This document shows positions 15,820-23,966 of a stretch of 64,000 bases of DNA, one piece after another. The stretch lies in NCBI GenBank assembly GCA_035388225.1, contig DAOOPM010000002.1, forward strand, positions 62,001 through 126,000. Reading direction: 5' to 3'. Numbering within the stretch: position 1 is the stretch's first letter; every line of letters starts with the position of its first letter. The DNA comes from SB25 sp029560875. Lineage in GTDB: Bacteria; Bacteroidota; Bacteroidia; Bacteroidales; Tenuifilaceae. Under the pieces are notes generated by a model. That model saw only the letters and a list, made by a program, of their open reading frames with translations, was not told the origin of the DNA and did no database searches. Both the position numbers and the translations under genes were made by a program.

Positions 15820-16368
15820 TTAATCTTCCTCTAAAAATTTTTCAATTTTTTTAACCGCATGATGAAACGATGCTTTCAGTGCACCAACCGATGTTCCTAA
15901 TGCCTCAGACATATCTTCGTACTTCATTTCATCGTAGTACTTCATATTGAATACAACCCTCTGTTTTTCGGGTAATTTAAGAATAGCTTTTTGCAACTTA
16001 ATTTGCAACTCATTGCCATTAATGTAGGGGTCGGTTTCTAAAGTTCTGCACAATTGTTGTTCCACATCTACCAATGGCAGTAAAAATTTAGTTTTCTTTT
16101 TCTTTAAAAACGTTAAAGCCTCGTTGGTGGCAATGCGGTAAAGCCATGTGAAAAGTTGTGAATCTTCGCGGAACGATTCTAAACCACTCCACACTTTTAA
16201 AAAGGTATTCTGGACAACATCGTCGGCATCATCGTGGCTAATAACAATTTTACGAATGTGCCAGTACAAACGTTCCTGATATTTACACATCAAAAGATTG
16301 AATGCATAGTTCTTTGTATCGCTTTTGCGAAACATCTCCAGCAGTTCCCTGTCGGAATAACTATTCAT
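15820..16368 (-). CDS. ECF RNA polymerase sigma factor
   Basis: A 182-residue sigma-70 family protein with region 2 (ADDVVQNTFLKVWSGLESFR, TWLYRIATNEALTFLKK) and region 4 (LPEKQRVVFNMKYYDEMKYE, then DMSEALGTSVGALKASFHHA). These bind the -10 and -35 elements of target promoters. It starts only 17 nt after the stop of the transketolase C-terminal subunit gene with no terminator between, so at least some transcripts must join them. The two following genes look like its membrane regulator and a periplasmic sensor. Confidence 0.9.
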   Translation of the reverse strand: MNSYSDRELLEMFRKSDTKNYAFNLLMCKYQERLYWHIRKIVISHDDADDVVQNTFLKVWSGLESFREDSQLFTWLYRIATNEALTFLKKKKTKFLLPLVDVEQQLCRTLETDPYINGNELQIKLQKAILKLPEKQRVVFNMKYYDEMKYEDMSEALGTSVGALKASFHHAVKKIEKFLEED

Positions 16369-16385
16369 TCAATCTTCAGTGTTAT

Positions 16386-17336
16386 TTATTTACGTGCAAT
16401 TGCTCTTAAGGCTGCATCAACAATGTTTGGTGTGTCAAGCCCGTACTTTACCATTAGGTCGTTGGGAGTTCCACTTTCGCCAAAAACATCGTTAACAGCA
16501 ACCATTTCAAGCGGAGTAGGCATTCTGCGAGCAAGGGTTTGAGCAATGCTATCGCCCAATCCACCATTCATCATATGCTCCTCGGCCGAAACAGCGCAAC
16601 GAGTTTTGCTAACCGAACGGATAATTGCTTCCTCGTCCAATGGTTTTATGGTGTGAATGTTGATTACCTCTGCAGAGATTCCTTTTTCTGCTAGGATATC
16701 GGCAGCTTCAAGTGCTTTCCAGACCAAGTGTCCTGTTGCAAAAATTGATACCTGATTTCCCTCCTGAAGGGTAACGGCTTTACCAATTACAAACTCTTGG
16801 TCTGCTGGGGTGAAGTTTGGAACTGCTGGACGACCAAAGCGAAGGTATACAGGGCCAACATGCTTTGCAATGGCTAATGTTGCAGCCTTTGTTTGATTAT
16901 AGTCGCAAGGGTTGATAACAACCATATTGGGAAGCATTTTCATCAACCCCAAGTCTTCCATCATTTGGTGGGTTGCACCGTCTTCGCCTAGTGTTAAACC
17001 TGCATGCGATGCGCAAATTTTAACATTCTTATTGGAGTAAGCTACGCTCTGGCGGATCTGGTCATAAACTCGACCTGTTGCAAAAGCTGCAAAAGTTCCG
17101 GCAAACGGAATTTTACCACCGATGGTTAAGCCTGCAGCCATACCTATCATATTTGCCTCAGCAATTCCTGTTTGAACAAAGCGCTCTGGGAATTCCTTCA
17201 CAAAATCGTCCATTTTAAGCGAACCAATCAAATCGGCACAAAGCGCAACAACGTTTGGGTTTGATTTTCCAAGCTCATACAGACCCGCGCCAAAACCTGA
17301 ACGAGTATCTTTATTTCCAGTTGAAGTATATTTCAT
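16386..17336 (-). CDS. transketolase, C-terminal subunit
   Basis: Carries the pyrimidine-binding (Pyr) and C-terminal domains of a split transketolase. It opens with DTRSGFGAGLYELGKSNPNV, contains the catalytic-type VQTGIAEANMIGMAAGL segment (Glu that activates thiamine diphosphate) and SHAGLTLGEDGATHQMMEDL, and ends with the usual C-terminal domain. It needs the N-terminal subunit encoded at 17911-18756. Together they exchange two-carbon units in the non-oxidative pentose phosphate pathway. The length (316) matches split enzymes. The MGS-like gene lies between the two halves, which is unusual. Confidence 0.9.
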   Translation of the reverse strand: MKYTSTGNKDTRSGFGAGLYELGKSNPNVVALCADLIGSLKMDDFVKEFPERFVQTGIAEANMIGMAAGLTIGGKIPFAGTFAAFATGRVYDQIRQSVAYSNKNVKICASHAGLTLGEDGATHQMMEDLGLMKMLPNMVVINPCDYNQTKAATLAIAKHVGPVYLRFGRPAVPNFTPADQEFVIGKAVTLQEGNQVSIFATGHLVWKALEAADILAEKGISAEVINIHTIKPLDEEAIIRSVSKTRCAVSAEEHMMNGGLGDSIAQTLARRMPTPLEMVAVNDVFGESGTPNDLMVKYGLDTPNIVDAALRAIARK

Positions 17337-17406
17337 CCGTACAAAAATTTAATATTACTAATTACCAGCAAGTTGCATTCTTGCTTTTAACACTCATTGA
17401 TATTCG

Positions 17407-17470
17407 GATGGAACACCCATTTTTTTGTTCATCCGTGTTTGCATAAGCTAACTTACATGGGTGTTTCATC
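17407..17470. repeat. 14-bp inverted repeat between MGS-like and transketolase-C genes
   Basis: GATGGAACACCCAT (17407-17420) and ATGGGTGTTTCATC (17457-17470) are complementary at 13 of 14 positions, the last being a possible G-U pair in RNA, around a 36-nt loop. No T-run follows on the minus strand, so it is not a standard terminator. It could stabilise or process the message or bind a regulator. Confidence 0.5.
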
Positions 17471-17482
17471 TTTAAACAATTC

Positions 17483-17881
17483 TTAAACGTTACGTTTCAT
17501 TCTTTCCATTGCCTCCTTGCGGATTTGTCCAATTATAACCAATTCTGCAGTGGCTTGATTGGTTGCTAGAGGTATATTATTTACATTACAAGCCTCGAGC
17601 AAGTGTCGAATATCCTCATGATGAGCTTGAACAACCTTGTGGTCGCGAAGGAAAATCACTATATCTACTTCGCCTTTCTCAATCATACTTGTAATTTCAT
17701 TGTATCCACCCGACTGACCTGGACTAAGATGCCGGCATTTAATGCCCTGCTCCTCAATAAACTCAGCAGTTCTACCTGTGGCAAGTAAATTAACGCCAGG
17801 TAGCCATTCCTCGTGCTCTTTTAGGAACTTAGCAAGTTCCTGTTTTTTAGCATCGTGTGCAATTACGGCAATATTTTTCAT
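17483..17881 (-). CDS. methylglyoxal synthase-like (MGS-fold) protein
   Basis: A 132-residue MGS-domain protein: the start IAVIAHDAKKQELAKFLKEH matches MgsA around His19, and the ATNQATAELVI end is typical. However, the catalytic GGDQQ motif reads GGYNE, so the Asp equivalent to Asp71 of E. coli MgsA is Tyr, and the phosphate-binding TGTTG reads TGRTA. The positions equivalent to Asp91, His98 and Asp101 are kept. It may thus have lost methylglyoxal synthesis while keeping the fold and perhaps ligand binding. It lies 29 nt after the transketolase N-subunit gene and is followed by the C-subunit gene. Confidence 0.8.
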   Translation of the reverse strand: MKNIAVIAHDAKKQELAKFLKEHEEWLPGVNLLATGRTAEFIEEQGIKCRHLSPGQSGGYNEITSMIEKGEVDIVIFLRDHKVVQAHHEDIRHLLEACNVNNIPLATNQATAELVIIGQIRKEAMERMKRNV

Positions 17882-17910
17882 CTCTGTGTAATTTCTAAAG
17901 ATTTATTGGA

Positions 17911-18756
17911 TTAAAAATCGCCAATAGTTTCTGGTAGTTGAGCCATCGCTTTGGCAAATTCCTCATCGCTTGGTGCTTTTCCGTGCCACTTGTGGGTGCC
18001 CATCATAAAATCAACGCCCATTCCCATTTCGGTACTCATAAGAATCACAACAGGTTTTCCATTGCCAGTGCGTTTTTTTGCTGTGGCAAAACCAGCAAGT
18101 AGTTGCTCCATATCGTTTCCATTGGCTTCCACAACATCCCAGCCAAACGATACCCATTTAGCTTTTAAATCGCCAAGAGAAACAACTGCATCAACTGGGC
18201 CATCAATTTGCTTACCGTTATAATCCACAGTGGCAATTAAATTGTCAATCTTCTTGGCTGCTGCAAACATCACAGCCTCCCAGATTTGTCCTTCCTGTAA
18301 TTCGCCATCGCCATGTAGTGTGTACACAAGGCTTTTATCTCCGTTAAGTTTTTTTGCCATAGCAGCACCGCATGCAGCCGATAGACCTTGGCCTAAAGAG
18401 CCAGATGCAATTCTAATTCCTGGAAGATGCTCTGCAGGCGTTGGATGACCTTGCAGTCTGGAATCAATTAAACGGAAGGTTGATAGTTCCTTAACATCGA
18501 AATATCCACGGCGCGCTAAAACGCTATACCAAACTGCCGATAAGTGACCGTTGGATAAAAAGAATAAATCCTCGCCAACGCCATCCATGGTGAATTTCTG
18601 TGGATTGATGTTAAGCACATCAAAATACAATGCTGTGAAAAAGTCGGCACAACCTAATGACCCTCCTGGGTGTCCACTGGCAGGTTTATGTACCATACGA
18701 ATTACATCGCGGCGAACCTGTGCCGCAATTTTCTTAAGATTATCAATATCAGTCAT
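17911..18756 (-). CDS. transketolase, N-terminal subunit
   Basis: Carries the thiamine-diphosphate pyrophosphate-binding (PP) domain: GHPGGSLGCADFFTALYF near the start, FLSNGHLSAVWYSVLA, and the metal/cofactor motif HGDGELQEGQIWEA, followed by VDYNGKQIDGPV. It works as a heteromer with the subunit at 16386-17336. The 281-residue length is normal for the split form. A consensus promoter lies just upstream, making this the first gene of a run that continues through the MGS-like gene, the C-subunit and the ECF sigma operon. Confidence 0.92.
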   Translation of the reverse strand: MTDIDNLKKIAAQVRRDVIRMVHKPASGHPGGSLGCADFFTALYFDVLNINPQKFTMDGVGEDLFFLSNGHLSAVWYSVLARRGYFDVKELSTFRLIDSRLQGHPTPAEHLPGIRIASGSLGQGLSAACGAAMAKKLNGDKSLVYTLHGDGELQEGQIWEAVMFAAAKKIDNLIATVDYNGKQIDGPVDAVVSLGDLKAKWVSFGWDVVEANGNDMEQLLAGFATAKKRTGNGKPVVILMSTEMGMGVDFMMGTHKWHGKAPSDEEFAKAMAQLPETIGDF

Positions 18757-18789
18757 CTAGTAATGTATTTCAAAAATTTTCCCAATTTG

Positions 18790-18822
18790 CAAAGGTAATA
18801 CTTTTTGTATTGCAAACTGCAA
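18790..18822 (-). promoter_or_regulatory. promoter of the transketolase run
   Basis: On the minus strand TTG (18820-18822), a 22-nt spacer and TACCTTTG (18790-18797) match the Bacteroidota promoter. Initiation near 18783 gives a leader of about 27 nt. Confidence 0.6.
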
Positions 18823-18902
18823 ACAACAGTGAAAGTAGCAAGTGGTTTACTACTAATACTTTGTTAAAGAAGGTTATTTTAATTGTGTTGATGTTTGTGA
18901 GG

Positions 18903-19472
18903 CTATAGCCAGGTAATGGTGTATTCGTCGAAAGCATCGCCTTTGGCTTGCTCCTTGGTTAAGTCTACTTTTAAGCCAAAAACTTTCGATTTTCGAACGA
19001 GAGCATCAAGCAGCCCTAACTGTATTTGCGTGTTGAATATCTGAGTTTTACGCATGGTTATAGATTTTTCGGTTGAGGCAACTATTTCCCATCCTCGCTT
19101 CTTTGGATCCTGAACGCCTTTTTGGGCCGTAAGTATTAACGCTTTCATTATATCAAGAGGGGAACTGTTGTCTGTAATCATTTTTCCTTCCTGCATCACA
19201 GCGAAAGTCGACTCTCCAATATTGCGGCCAATTTTTATAAGATTGAATTTGCCTAACTTGTGCTCAATCCAATTGCACATATCAACGTAAACCTGAATTG
19301 GAACTTTGTTAGTGGGCTTTGATAAATCTAAATCTTTGGCCATTTCGAACAGTTCCCAGTAATCCTGCTTTTTATCCTGATAAGCCTTAAGAATATCAGT
19401 AATAGCCCAGGCATTTAATGTAACATTGTCAATTGAAGTATCCATAGTTTTAGCGTTTAGTTGGTTGTGCAT
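18903..19472 (-). CDS. hypothetical protein, possibly V4R/heme-NO-binding-like fold
   Basis: I do not recognise the family with confidence. The 189-residue protein is soluble, with a helical first half (WAITDILKAYQDKKQDYWEL) and a second half with the pattern LIKIGRNIGESTFAVMQEGK, then GWEIVASTEKSITMRKTQIF, reminiscent of small sensor domains of the V4R/HNOB type (inference). The frame begins at 19472; the Met at 19445 (MDTSIDNV) is an equally good start. It lies alone between the transketolase promoter and the divergent ychF gene. Confidence 0.6.
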   Translation of the reverse strand: MHNQLNAKTMDTSIDNVTLNAWAITDILKAYQDKKQDYWELFEMAKDLDLSKPTNKVPIQVYVDMCNWIEHKLGKFNLIKIGRNIGESTFAVMQEGKMITDNSSPLDIMKALILTAQKGVQDPKKRGWEIVASTEKSITMRKTQIFNTQIQLGLLDALVRKSKVFGLKVDLTKEQAKGDAFDEYTITWL

Positions 19473-19652
19473 AAATATTCTGACAAATATAATGTTGGAT
19501 TATTTTTTTATCAGTAAGCAATCGTTTATTTGGTAAATATGACTAATTATAAAGCAATAAATAGCATAAAACAATACTTCGGTAATGAATAAGGTTGAGT
19601 TGTTGAAAAACTTCATACCGTTATAAAGTATATTTTGAAGACAAATGACATT

Positions 19653-19682
19653 TTGCAAAGTCGCTCAAATGGAATAACTTTG
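19653..19682 (+). promoter_or_regulatory. promoter of ychF
   Basis: TTG (19653-19655), a 19-nt spacer and TAACTTTG (19675-19682) match the consensus. Initiation near 19689 gives a leader of about 14 nt before the ATG at 19703. Confidence 0.75.
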
Positions 19683-19702
19683 CCCGCTCAAAAATATGAT
19701 AT

Positions 19703-20803
19703 ATGGGTTTACAGTGTGGAATTGTTGGTTTGCCGAACGTGGGAAAATCAACCTTATTTAATTGCTTGTCGAATGCTAGAGCTCAATCGGCCAATTTCCC
19801 TTTTTGTACAATTGAGCCAAATGTTGGAGTTATAACCGTTCCCGATGAGCGTTTAATTGTCTTAGAACAGTTGGTCAAACCTCAGCGTGTAGTGCCAACC
19901 ACCGTTGAGATTGTTGATATTGCAGGTTTAGTTAAAGGAGCAAGTAAAGGTGAGGGACTAGGCAATAAGTTTTTGGCCAATATTCGCGAGACAGATGCAA
20001 TTATTCATGTGTTGCGTTGTTTCGATGATGATAACATTACCCATGTTGACGGTTCTGTTAACCCTGTTAGGGATAAAGAGGTTATTGACATGGAGCTGCA
20101 GTTGAAAGATTTAGAGACCGTTGAATCTCGTATTTCAAGAACAGAAAAGATTGCCAAAACAGGTAAAGATGCCGATGCCAAAAAGGCTTATGAACTGTTA
20201 GTTAGATATAAAGAGGCTTTGGAGAAGGGTAAGTCGGCTAGAACGGTGGAGTTAACTGAGCCAGAAAAAGATATTGCCAAGGAATTTTTCCTGCTTACAA
20301 ATAAGCCTGTGCTCTACGTGTGTAATGTTGACGAAGGCTCTGTAGTAAAAGGAAACAAATATGTGGAACAGTTGCATGCTTCCATAGCCGATGAAAATGC
20401 AGAGATTCTAGTTATTGCTGCAAAAACGGAGGCCGAGATTGCAGAACTTGAGACTTTTGAGGAGCGTCAGATGTTCCTTGCTGATTTAGGGTTGAAGGAA
20501 TCAGGCGTAGTTAAGTTAATACGCCATGCATATCATTTGTTGAACCTTGAAACATATTTCACTGCAGGTGTTCAGGAGGTGAGAGCGTGGACATACCATA
20601 AAGGAGCATTAGCACCACAGGCTGCTGGTGTAATTCATACCGATTTTGAAAAGGGCTTTATCCGTGCTGAGGTTATTAAATACGATGATTTTGTAAAGTA
20701 TAAAAGCGAAGCCGCTTGTAAAGAAGCCGGAAAGATGCATGTAGAAGGGAAGGAATATGTAGTTCAGGATGGCGATATAATGCATTTTCGTTTCAACGTG
20801 TAA
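19703..20803 (+). CDS. ychF: YchF/Obg-family ATPase
   Basis: A translation-associated P-loop NTPase that binds ribosomes and in E. coli prefers ATP. The protein opens with GIVGLPNVGKSTLFNCLSNA (G1), then IEPNVGVITVPDERL, VDIAGLVKGASKGEGLGNKF (G3 region) and a coiled coil, with the C-terminal TGS-like domain (GVIHTDFEKGFIRAEVIKYD, ending GDIMHFRFNV). The G4 motif is NVDE rather than NKxD, as is normal in YchF. The length of 366 is typical. It has its own promoter and terminator. Confidence 0.95.
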   Translation: MGLQCGIVGLPNVGKSTLFNCLSNARAQSANFPFCTIEPNVGVITVPDERLIVLEQLVKPQRVVPTTVEIVDIAGLVKGASKGEGLGNKFLANIRETDAIIHVLRCFDDDNITHVDGSVNPVRDKEVIDMELQLKDLETVESRISRTEKIAKTGKDADAKKAYELLVRYKEALEKGKSARTVELTEPEKDIAKEFFLLTNKPVLYVCNVDEGSVVKGNKYVEQLHASIADENAEILVIAAKTEAEIAELETFEERQMFLADLGLKESGVVKLIRHAYHLLNLETYFTAGVQEVRAWTYHKGALAPQAAGVIHTDFEKGFIRAEVIKYDDFVKYKSEAACKEAGKMHVEGKEYVVQDGDIMHFRFNV

Positions 20804-20822
20804 TTGAATAAAACTACAAATC

Positions 20823-20850
20823 AACCCTGCTTAAACGAGCAGGGTTTTTT
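20823..20850 (+). terminator. intrinsic terminator of ychF
   Basis: AACCCTGCT-TAAACG-AGCAGGGTT is a 9-bp perfect stem followed by TTTT. Confidence 0.85.
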
Positions 20851-20988
20851 GTTGTTAAACAAATCGAGTTATTAGGTATTTCGTCGTAAATTTAAAAAAA
20901 CTAAAAAACTTATAGGGTATTTTAATGTTCGAGTATCATAATTGCAAACAACGGAAAAGACGCTGTTAAAAATTTAAAACATATAATT

Positions 20989-22257
20989 ATGAAAACATTG
21001 TTGAACAATCTAAGAAAAAGTCTGAGATATGGAGCAATGGTGATTGCCTTCTTAATTTCAGTTTCGGTTATTGGTCAGGAGATTGACTATTATACCATAA
21101 GTGGGGTGCTAAAAGATTCCAAAACGAAGGAACGTATTGTGTTTGGGAATGTCTCTGTACCAGATTCAAACATAGGGACAGTAGCAAATTCCGATGGGGA
21201 GTTTACACTTAAAATCCCCAAATCTTTAAATGTAACGGAGTTTGAGGTTTCGCATTTAGGATATCATAATAAACGATTTAGCATTCCAGAGGGTGGAAAA
21301 AATGGTAATGTGTTTTTTGTTGACCCGGCTTCTGTAGAGTTAAAAGGCGTTTTTGTTCGACCCGAGGATCCAAGAAAGATTGTGTCTGGCGTAATTGATA
21401 AAATTTCAGATAACTACAGCGATGCACCAAATGCCTTAACGGGTTTTTATAGGGAAACCATTAAGCAACGCAGGGAGTACATATCGATTACTGAAGCTTT
21501 GACCGAGATTTATAAATCTCCTTATGGATTTACTCTGGAGTCTGACAAAGTGAAAATTTTGAAAGGAAGAAAAGGTAGCAATGTCAGGAAAGCTGATACT
21601 CTAATGGTTAAAATGCAAGGTGGTCCACATGTATCGCTTTATCTTGATGTGGCAAAGTACCCTGAATTGTTATTGACCAGAGAGGAAATGGATAATTATG
21701 ATTATGAGATTGTGGATATGGTTAGTTTTGATAATGAATCCAACTATGTTATTTCATTTAAACCTAGAGTTAAGCTCGATTATCCATTGTACACTGGCAA
21801 GATGTACATCTCTGTAGAAACACTTGCCATAACAATGGCAGAGTTCAGTTTGGATATTAGTGATTTGGATAAGGCAACTCAGATTTTTGTAAAAAAGAAA
21901 CCAGTAGGACTAAGGTTTGAACCTCAAAGCACAAGTTATTTAGTAACCTACAAAAAGCAAGGCGATAAGTATTACTTGAATTACATGAGAAATGAAATAA
22001 AGTTTAGAGCCGATTGGCGTAGAAGAATTTTTGAAACTACTTACACTATAATGTCAGAAATGGCAATAACTGAGCGTAATACCGAAAATATTACAAAAAT
22101 CGCAGCTAAAGAAGCTTTCCGTCCACATGCTATACTTGCTGATAGAGTAAATGAATATTTCGATGAGAATTATTGGGGTGCATACAACACTATTGAGCCA
22201 GACGAATCAATTCAATCGGCTATAAATAAATTCAATCGTAGGTTTAAAAAACAATAA
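20989..22257 (+). CDS. CarboxypepD_reg-like exported protein, paralogue A
   Basis: A signal peptide (about 1-29, ending SVIGQ) precedes a carboxypeptidase-regulatory-like beta-sandwich (SGVLKDSKTKERIVFGNVSV, NIGTVANSDGEFTLKIP, about 38-105). The rest, about 300 residues, has the pattern ALTGFYRETIKQRREYISIT and strand-rich stretches seen in the N-terminal part of DUF5686-like envelope proteins, but no barrel follows. It is homologous over its length to the protein at 23967-25517, which differs mainly by an added STN domain. The two flank an ECF sigma/FecR pair, so an envelope-signalling role is likely but not shown. Confidence 0.75.
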   Translation: MKTLLNNLRKSLRYGAMVIAFLISVSVIGQEIDYYTISGVLKDSKTKERIVFGNVSVPDSNIGTVANSDGEFTLKIPKSLNVTEFEVSHLGYHNKRFSIPEGGKNGNVFFVDPASVELKGVFVRPEDPRKIVSGVIDKISDNYSDAPNALTGFYRETIKQRREYISITEALTEIYKSPYGFTLESDKVKILKGRKGSNVRKADTLMVKMQGGPHVSLYLDVAKYPELLLTREEMDNYDYEIVDMVSFDNESNYVISFKPRVKLDYPLYTGKMYISVETLAITMAEFSLDISDLDKATQIFVKKKPVGLRFEPQSTSYLVTYKKQGDKYYLNYMRNEIKFRADWRRRIFETTYTIMSEMAITERNTENITKIAAKEAFRPHAILADRVNEYFDENYWGAYNTIEPDESIQSAINKFNRRFKKQ

Positions 22258-22279
22258 GTTGGGTTTGGTTGATTAAAGC

Positions 22280-22308
22280 GGCAAAGGGTAATTCCCTTTG
22301 CCCTTTAG
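22280..22308 (+). terminator. probable intrinsic terminator
   Basis: GGCAAAGGG-TAATT-CCCTTTGCC is a perfect 9-bp stem followed by the weak tail CTTTAG. It ends the paralogue A message before the sigma-factor promoter at 22326. Confidence 0.6.
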
Positions 22309-22325
22309 TCTAAACCAAAAATTCA

Positions 22326-22333
22326 TATCTTTG
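22326..22333 (+). promoter_or_regulatory. -7 box of the ECF sigma gene
   Basis: TATCTTTG matches TAnnTTTG. Initiation near 22340 means the upstream in-frame ATG at 22298 is not transcribed, fixing the start at 22358. The nearest TTG (22298-22300) is 25 nt away, somewhat long. Confidence 0.6.
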
Positions 22334-22357
22334 ACTGGAAGGAAAAAAGTTTTTTTG

Positions 22358-22906
22358 ATGAGTCTTGTAGATTTAAATAGACAAGGAAAAATAAAGAGAG
22401 ATGACCTTGGTGAATTTGAGGAACTTTTTAATAGTTACTACGTTCCACTTTGTAATTATGTGTACTCAATCATTAAGGATACAGATCAATCGGAGGAAAT
22501 TGTTCAAGAGTTCTTTTACACTTACTGGAAAAACCGAAAGGAAATAAGTATTAAGCTATCCTTAAAAGCTTATATGTACAAATCGGTTAGAAATAGTGCT
22601 ATTAGGTATCTTCAGCATAAGCAAATTGAGGAAAAATATCGAAAACACGCTTTTGCCGAGGAGTATGTTTCATCCTCGAATAGTCTTTTAGAGGATACTG
22701 AGTTGATGGGTGTTGTTGAAAACACACTCAACCAACTTCCAGAACGGTGTAGGCAAGTTTTCGAACTGAGTAGATTTAGTGGTTTGAAGTACCATGAAAT
22801 TGCGGAGATGCTTTCGATTTCGGTTAAAACAGTGGAGGCCGATATGACCAAAGCACTTATGATGTTTAGACAGAATCTTGGTAGATATGGACTAAACACT
22901 CATTAA
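22358..22906 (+). CDS. ECF RNA polymerase sigma factor (FecI-like)
   Basis: Region 2 is visible as LFNSYYVPLCNYVYSIIKDT and EEIVQEFFYTYWKNRKEI, and region 4 as LNQLPERCRQVFELSRFSGL then YHEIAEMLSISVKTVEADMT. This is the Bacteroidetes FecI-like subfamily that pairs with FecR proteins. I place the start at the ATG at 22358 (182 aa) because the -7 box lies between it and the earlier frame opening. The FecR gene follows 32 nt later and the STN protein after that, the usual order of a surface-signalling system. Confidence 0.9.
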   Translation: MSLVDLNRQGKIKRDDLGEFEELFNSYYVPLCNYVYSIIKDTDQSEEIVQEFFYTYWKNRKEISIKLSLKAYMYKSVRNSAIRYLQHKQIEEKYRKHAFAEEYVSSSNSLLEDTELMGVVENTLNQLPERCRQVFELSRFSGLKYHEIAEMLSISVKTVEADMTKALMMFRQNLGRYGLNTH

Positions 22907-22938
22907 GGCAAGAGTTTTTATATTGAAACAGAGGAATT

Positions 22939-23946
22939 ATGGAAACCAACAGCATACAACCAAATAATTACAGAAGAATAGCTAGGTTCATTTCTGGTGA
23001 AATGAATTGGCCTGAAAGGGTATGGTTTAGTTTGTTACTTGCCTGTAATTCCAACATGAAAAGATTATCAGAAGAAATGAAAAACGACTGGAACAAAACG
23101 GGGGATTATTTTAATAATATGAATATCAATACAAGTAAGGCTTGGAGCAAACTTTACCAAAGGCTCGAGAACGATAACTTACTTTCTGCCAACGAGGAGT
23201 CAACAATAGTTCGATTTAAGCCACAGGTTTATTTGAAATATGCTGCAGTGGTTTTGTTTGCGGTTGTTATTTCGGGAATAGGAGGATACAAGTACTTTAA
23301 CCCTGAACTTGTAGCTTTGGCAAATAATTCTAATCAAAATACGGTTATCACAACGCTTCCTGATGGAACTACAATATATTTGGCACAAAACTCCACGATT
23401 ACATATGCAAAACGTTTTGTTGGTAAAAGTAGAAATGTAAAATTAGAAGGTGAGGCTTTTTTTGATGTTGCTAAAGATCCTGAAAAACCATTTGTAATTG
23501 AAACTAAAGCTGCTTCGGTAAAAGTTTTGGGAACATCTTTTAACCTGAAGTCTACAAATTCTACAAACTTTGAACTTAGCGTTGTTGAAGGGAAAGTTGG
23601 TGTTAATTTAAATTCCAATAAGAACGAGAATGTTGTTGCAATTGCTGGCGACAAAGTTATGACCAAGGATAATAAGTTGATAAGAGAGAGAGTGCTATCC
23701 TTCAAAACAACCAAGAGTTCAATGGTTCGTCTTCAGTTTCAGGACGAAAGTTTAAGTAGCATAATAAATGTAATAAATAAAACTTACGGGTCCAGTTTGC
23801 AGCTGTCGGGCGAAAGTCTTAAAAACAAAAAGATTTCAGTTACATTTGAGAATGATATCAGTAGTATCGTAAATATACTATCGGTTTCCTTTAACCTTGA
23901 GTTGACCCATCAGCTTGATAGCACAATTATCCTTAAGGAGAAATAA
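22939..23946 (+). CDS. FecR-family anti-sigma factor
   Basis: A cytoplasmic N-terminus (about 1-93), one membrane helix (about 94-114), a periplasmic FecR domain (TTLPDGTTIYLAQNSTITYA, LEGEAFFDVAKDPEKPFVIE, VKVLGTSFNLK) and a C-terminal DUF4974 domain (LSSIINVINKTYGSSLQLSG). It should bind the ECF sigma factor on the inside and a surface protein on the outside. The following gene supplies an STN domain, the usual partner of FecR's periplasmic part. 335 residues is normal. Confidence 0.92.
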   Translation: METNSIQPNNYRRIARFISGEMNWPERVWFSLLLACNSNMKRLSEEMKNDWNKTGDYFNNMNINTSKAWSKLYQRLENDNLLSANEESTIVRFKPQVYLKYAAVVLFAVVISGIGGYKYFNPELVALANNSNQNTVITTLPDGTTIYLAQNSTITYAKRFVGKSRNVKLEGEAFFDVAKDPEKPFVIETKAASVKVLGTSFNLKSTNSTNFELSVVEGKVGVNLNSNKNENVVAIAGDKVMTKDNKLIRERVLSFKTTKSSMVRLQFQDESLSSIINVINKTYGSSLQLSGESLKNKKISVTFENDISSIVNILSVSFNLELTHQLDSTIILKEK

Positions 23947-23966
23947 CTAAGCAGAATGCTTATTGT

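Noticed and set aside
19635..19835. 66-codon plus-strand frame overlapping the start of ychF
   Set aside because: It begins before the ychF transcription start and reads the ychF coding region in the wrong frame.
22298..22357. N-terminal extension of the second ECF sigma factor
   Set aside because: It covers the terminator stem of the upstream gene and the -7 box, so it is not transcribed with the gene.
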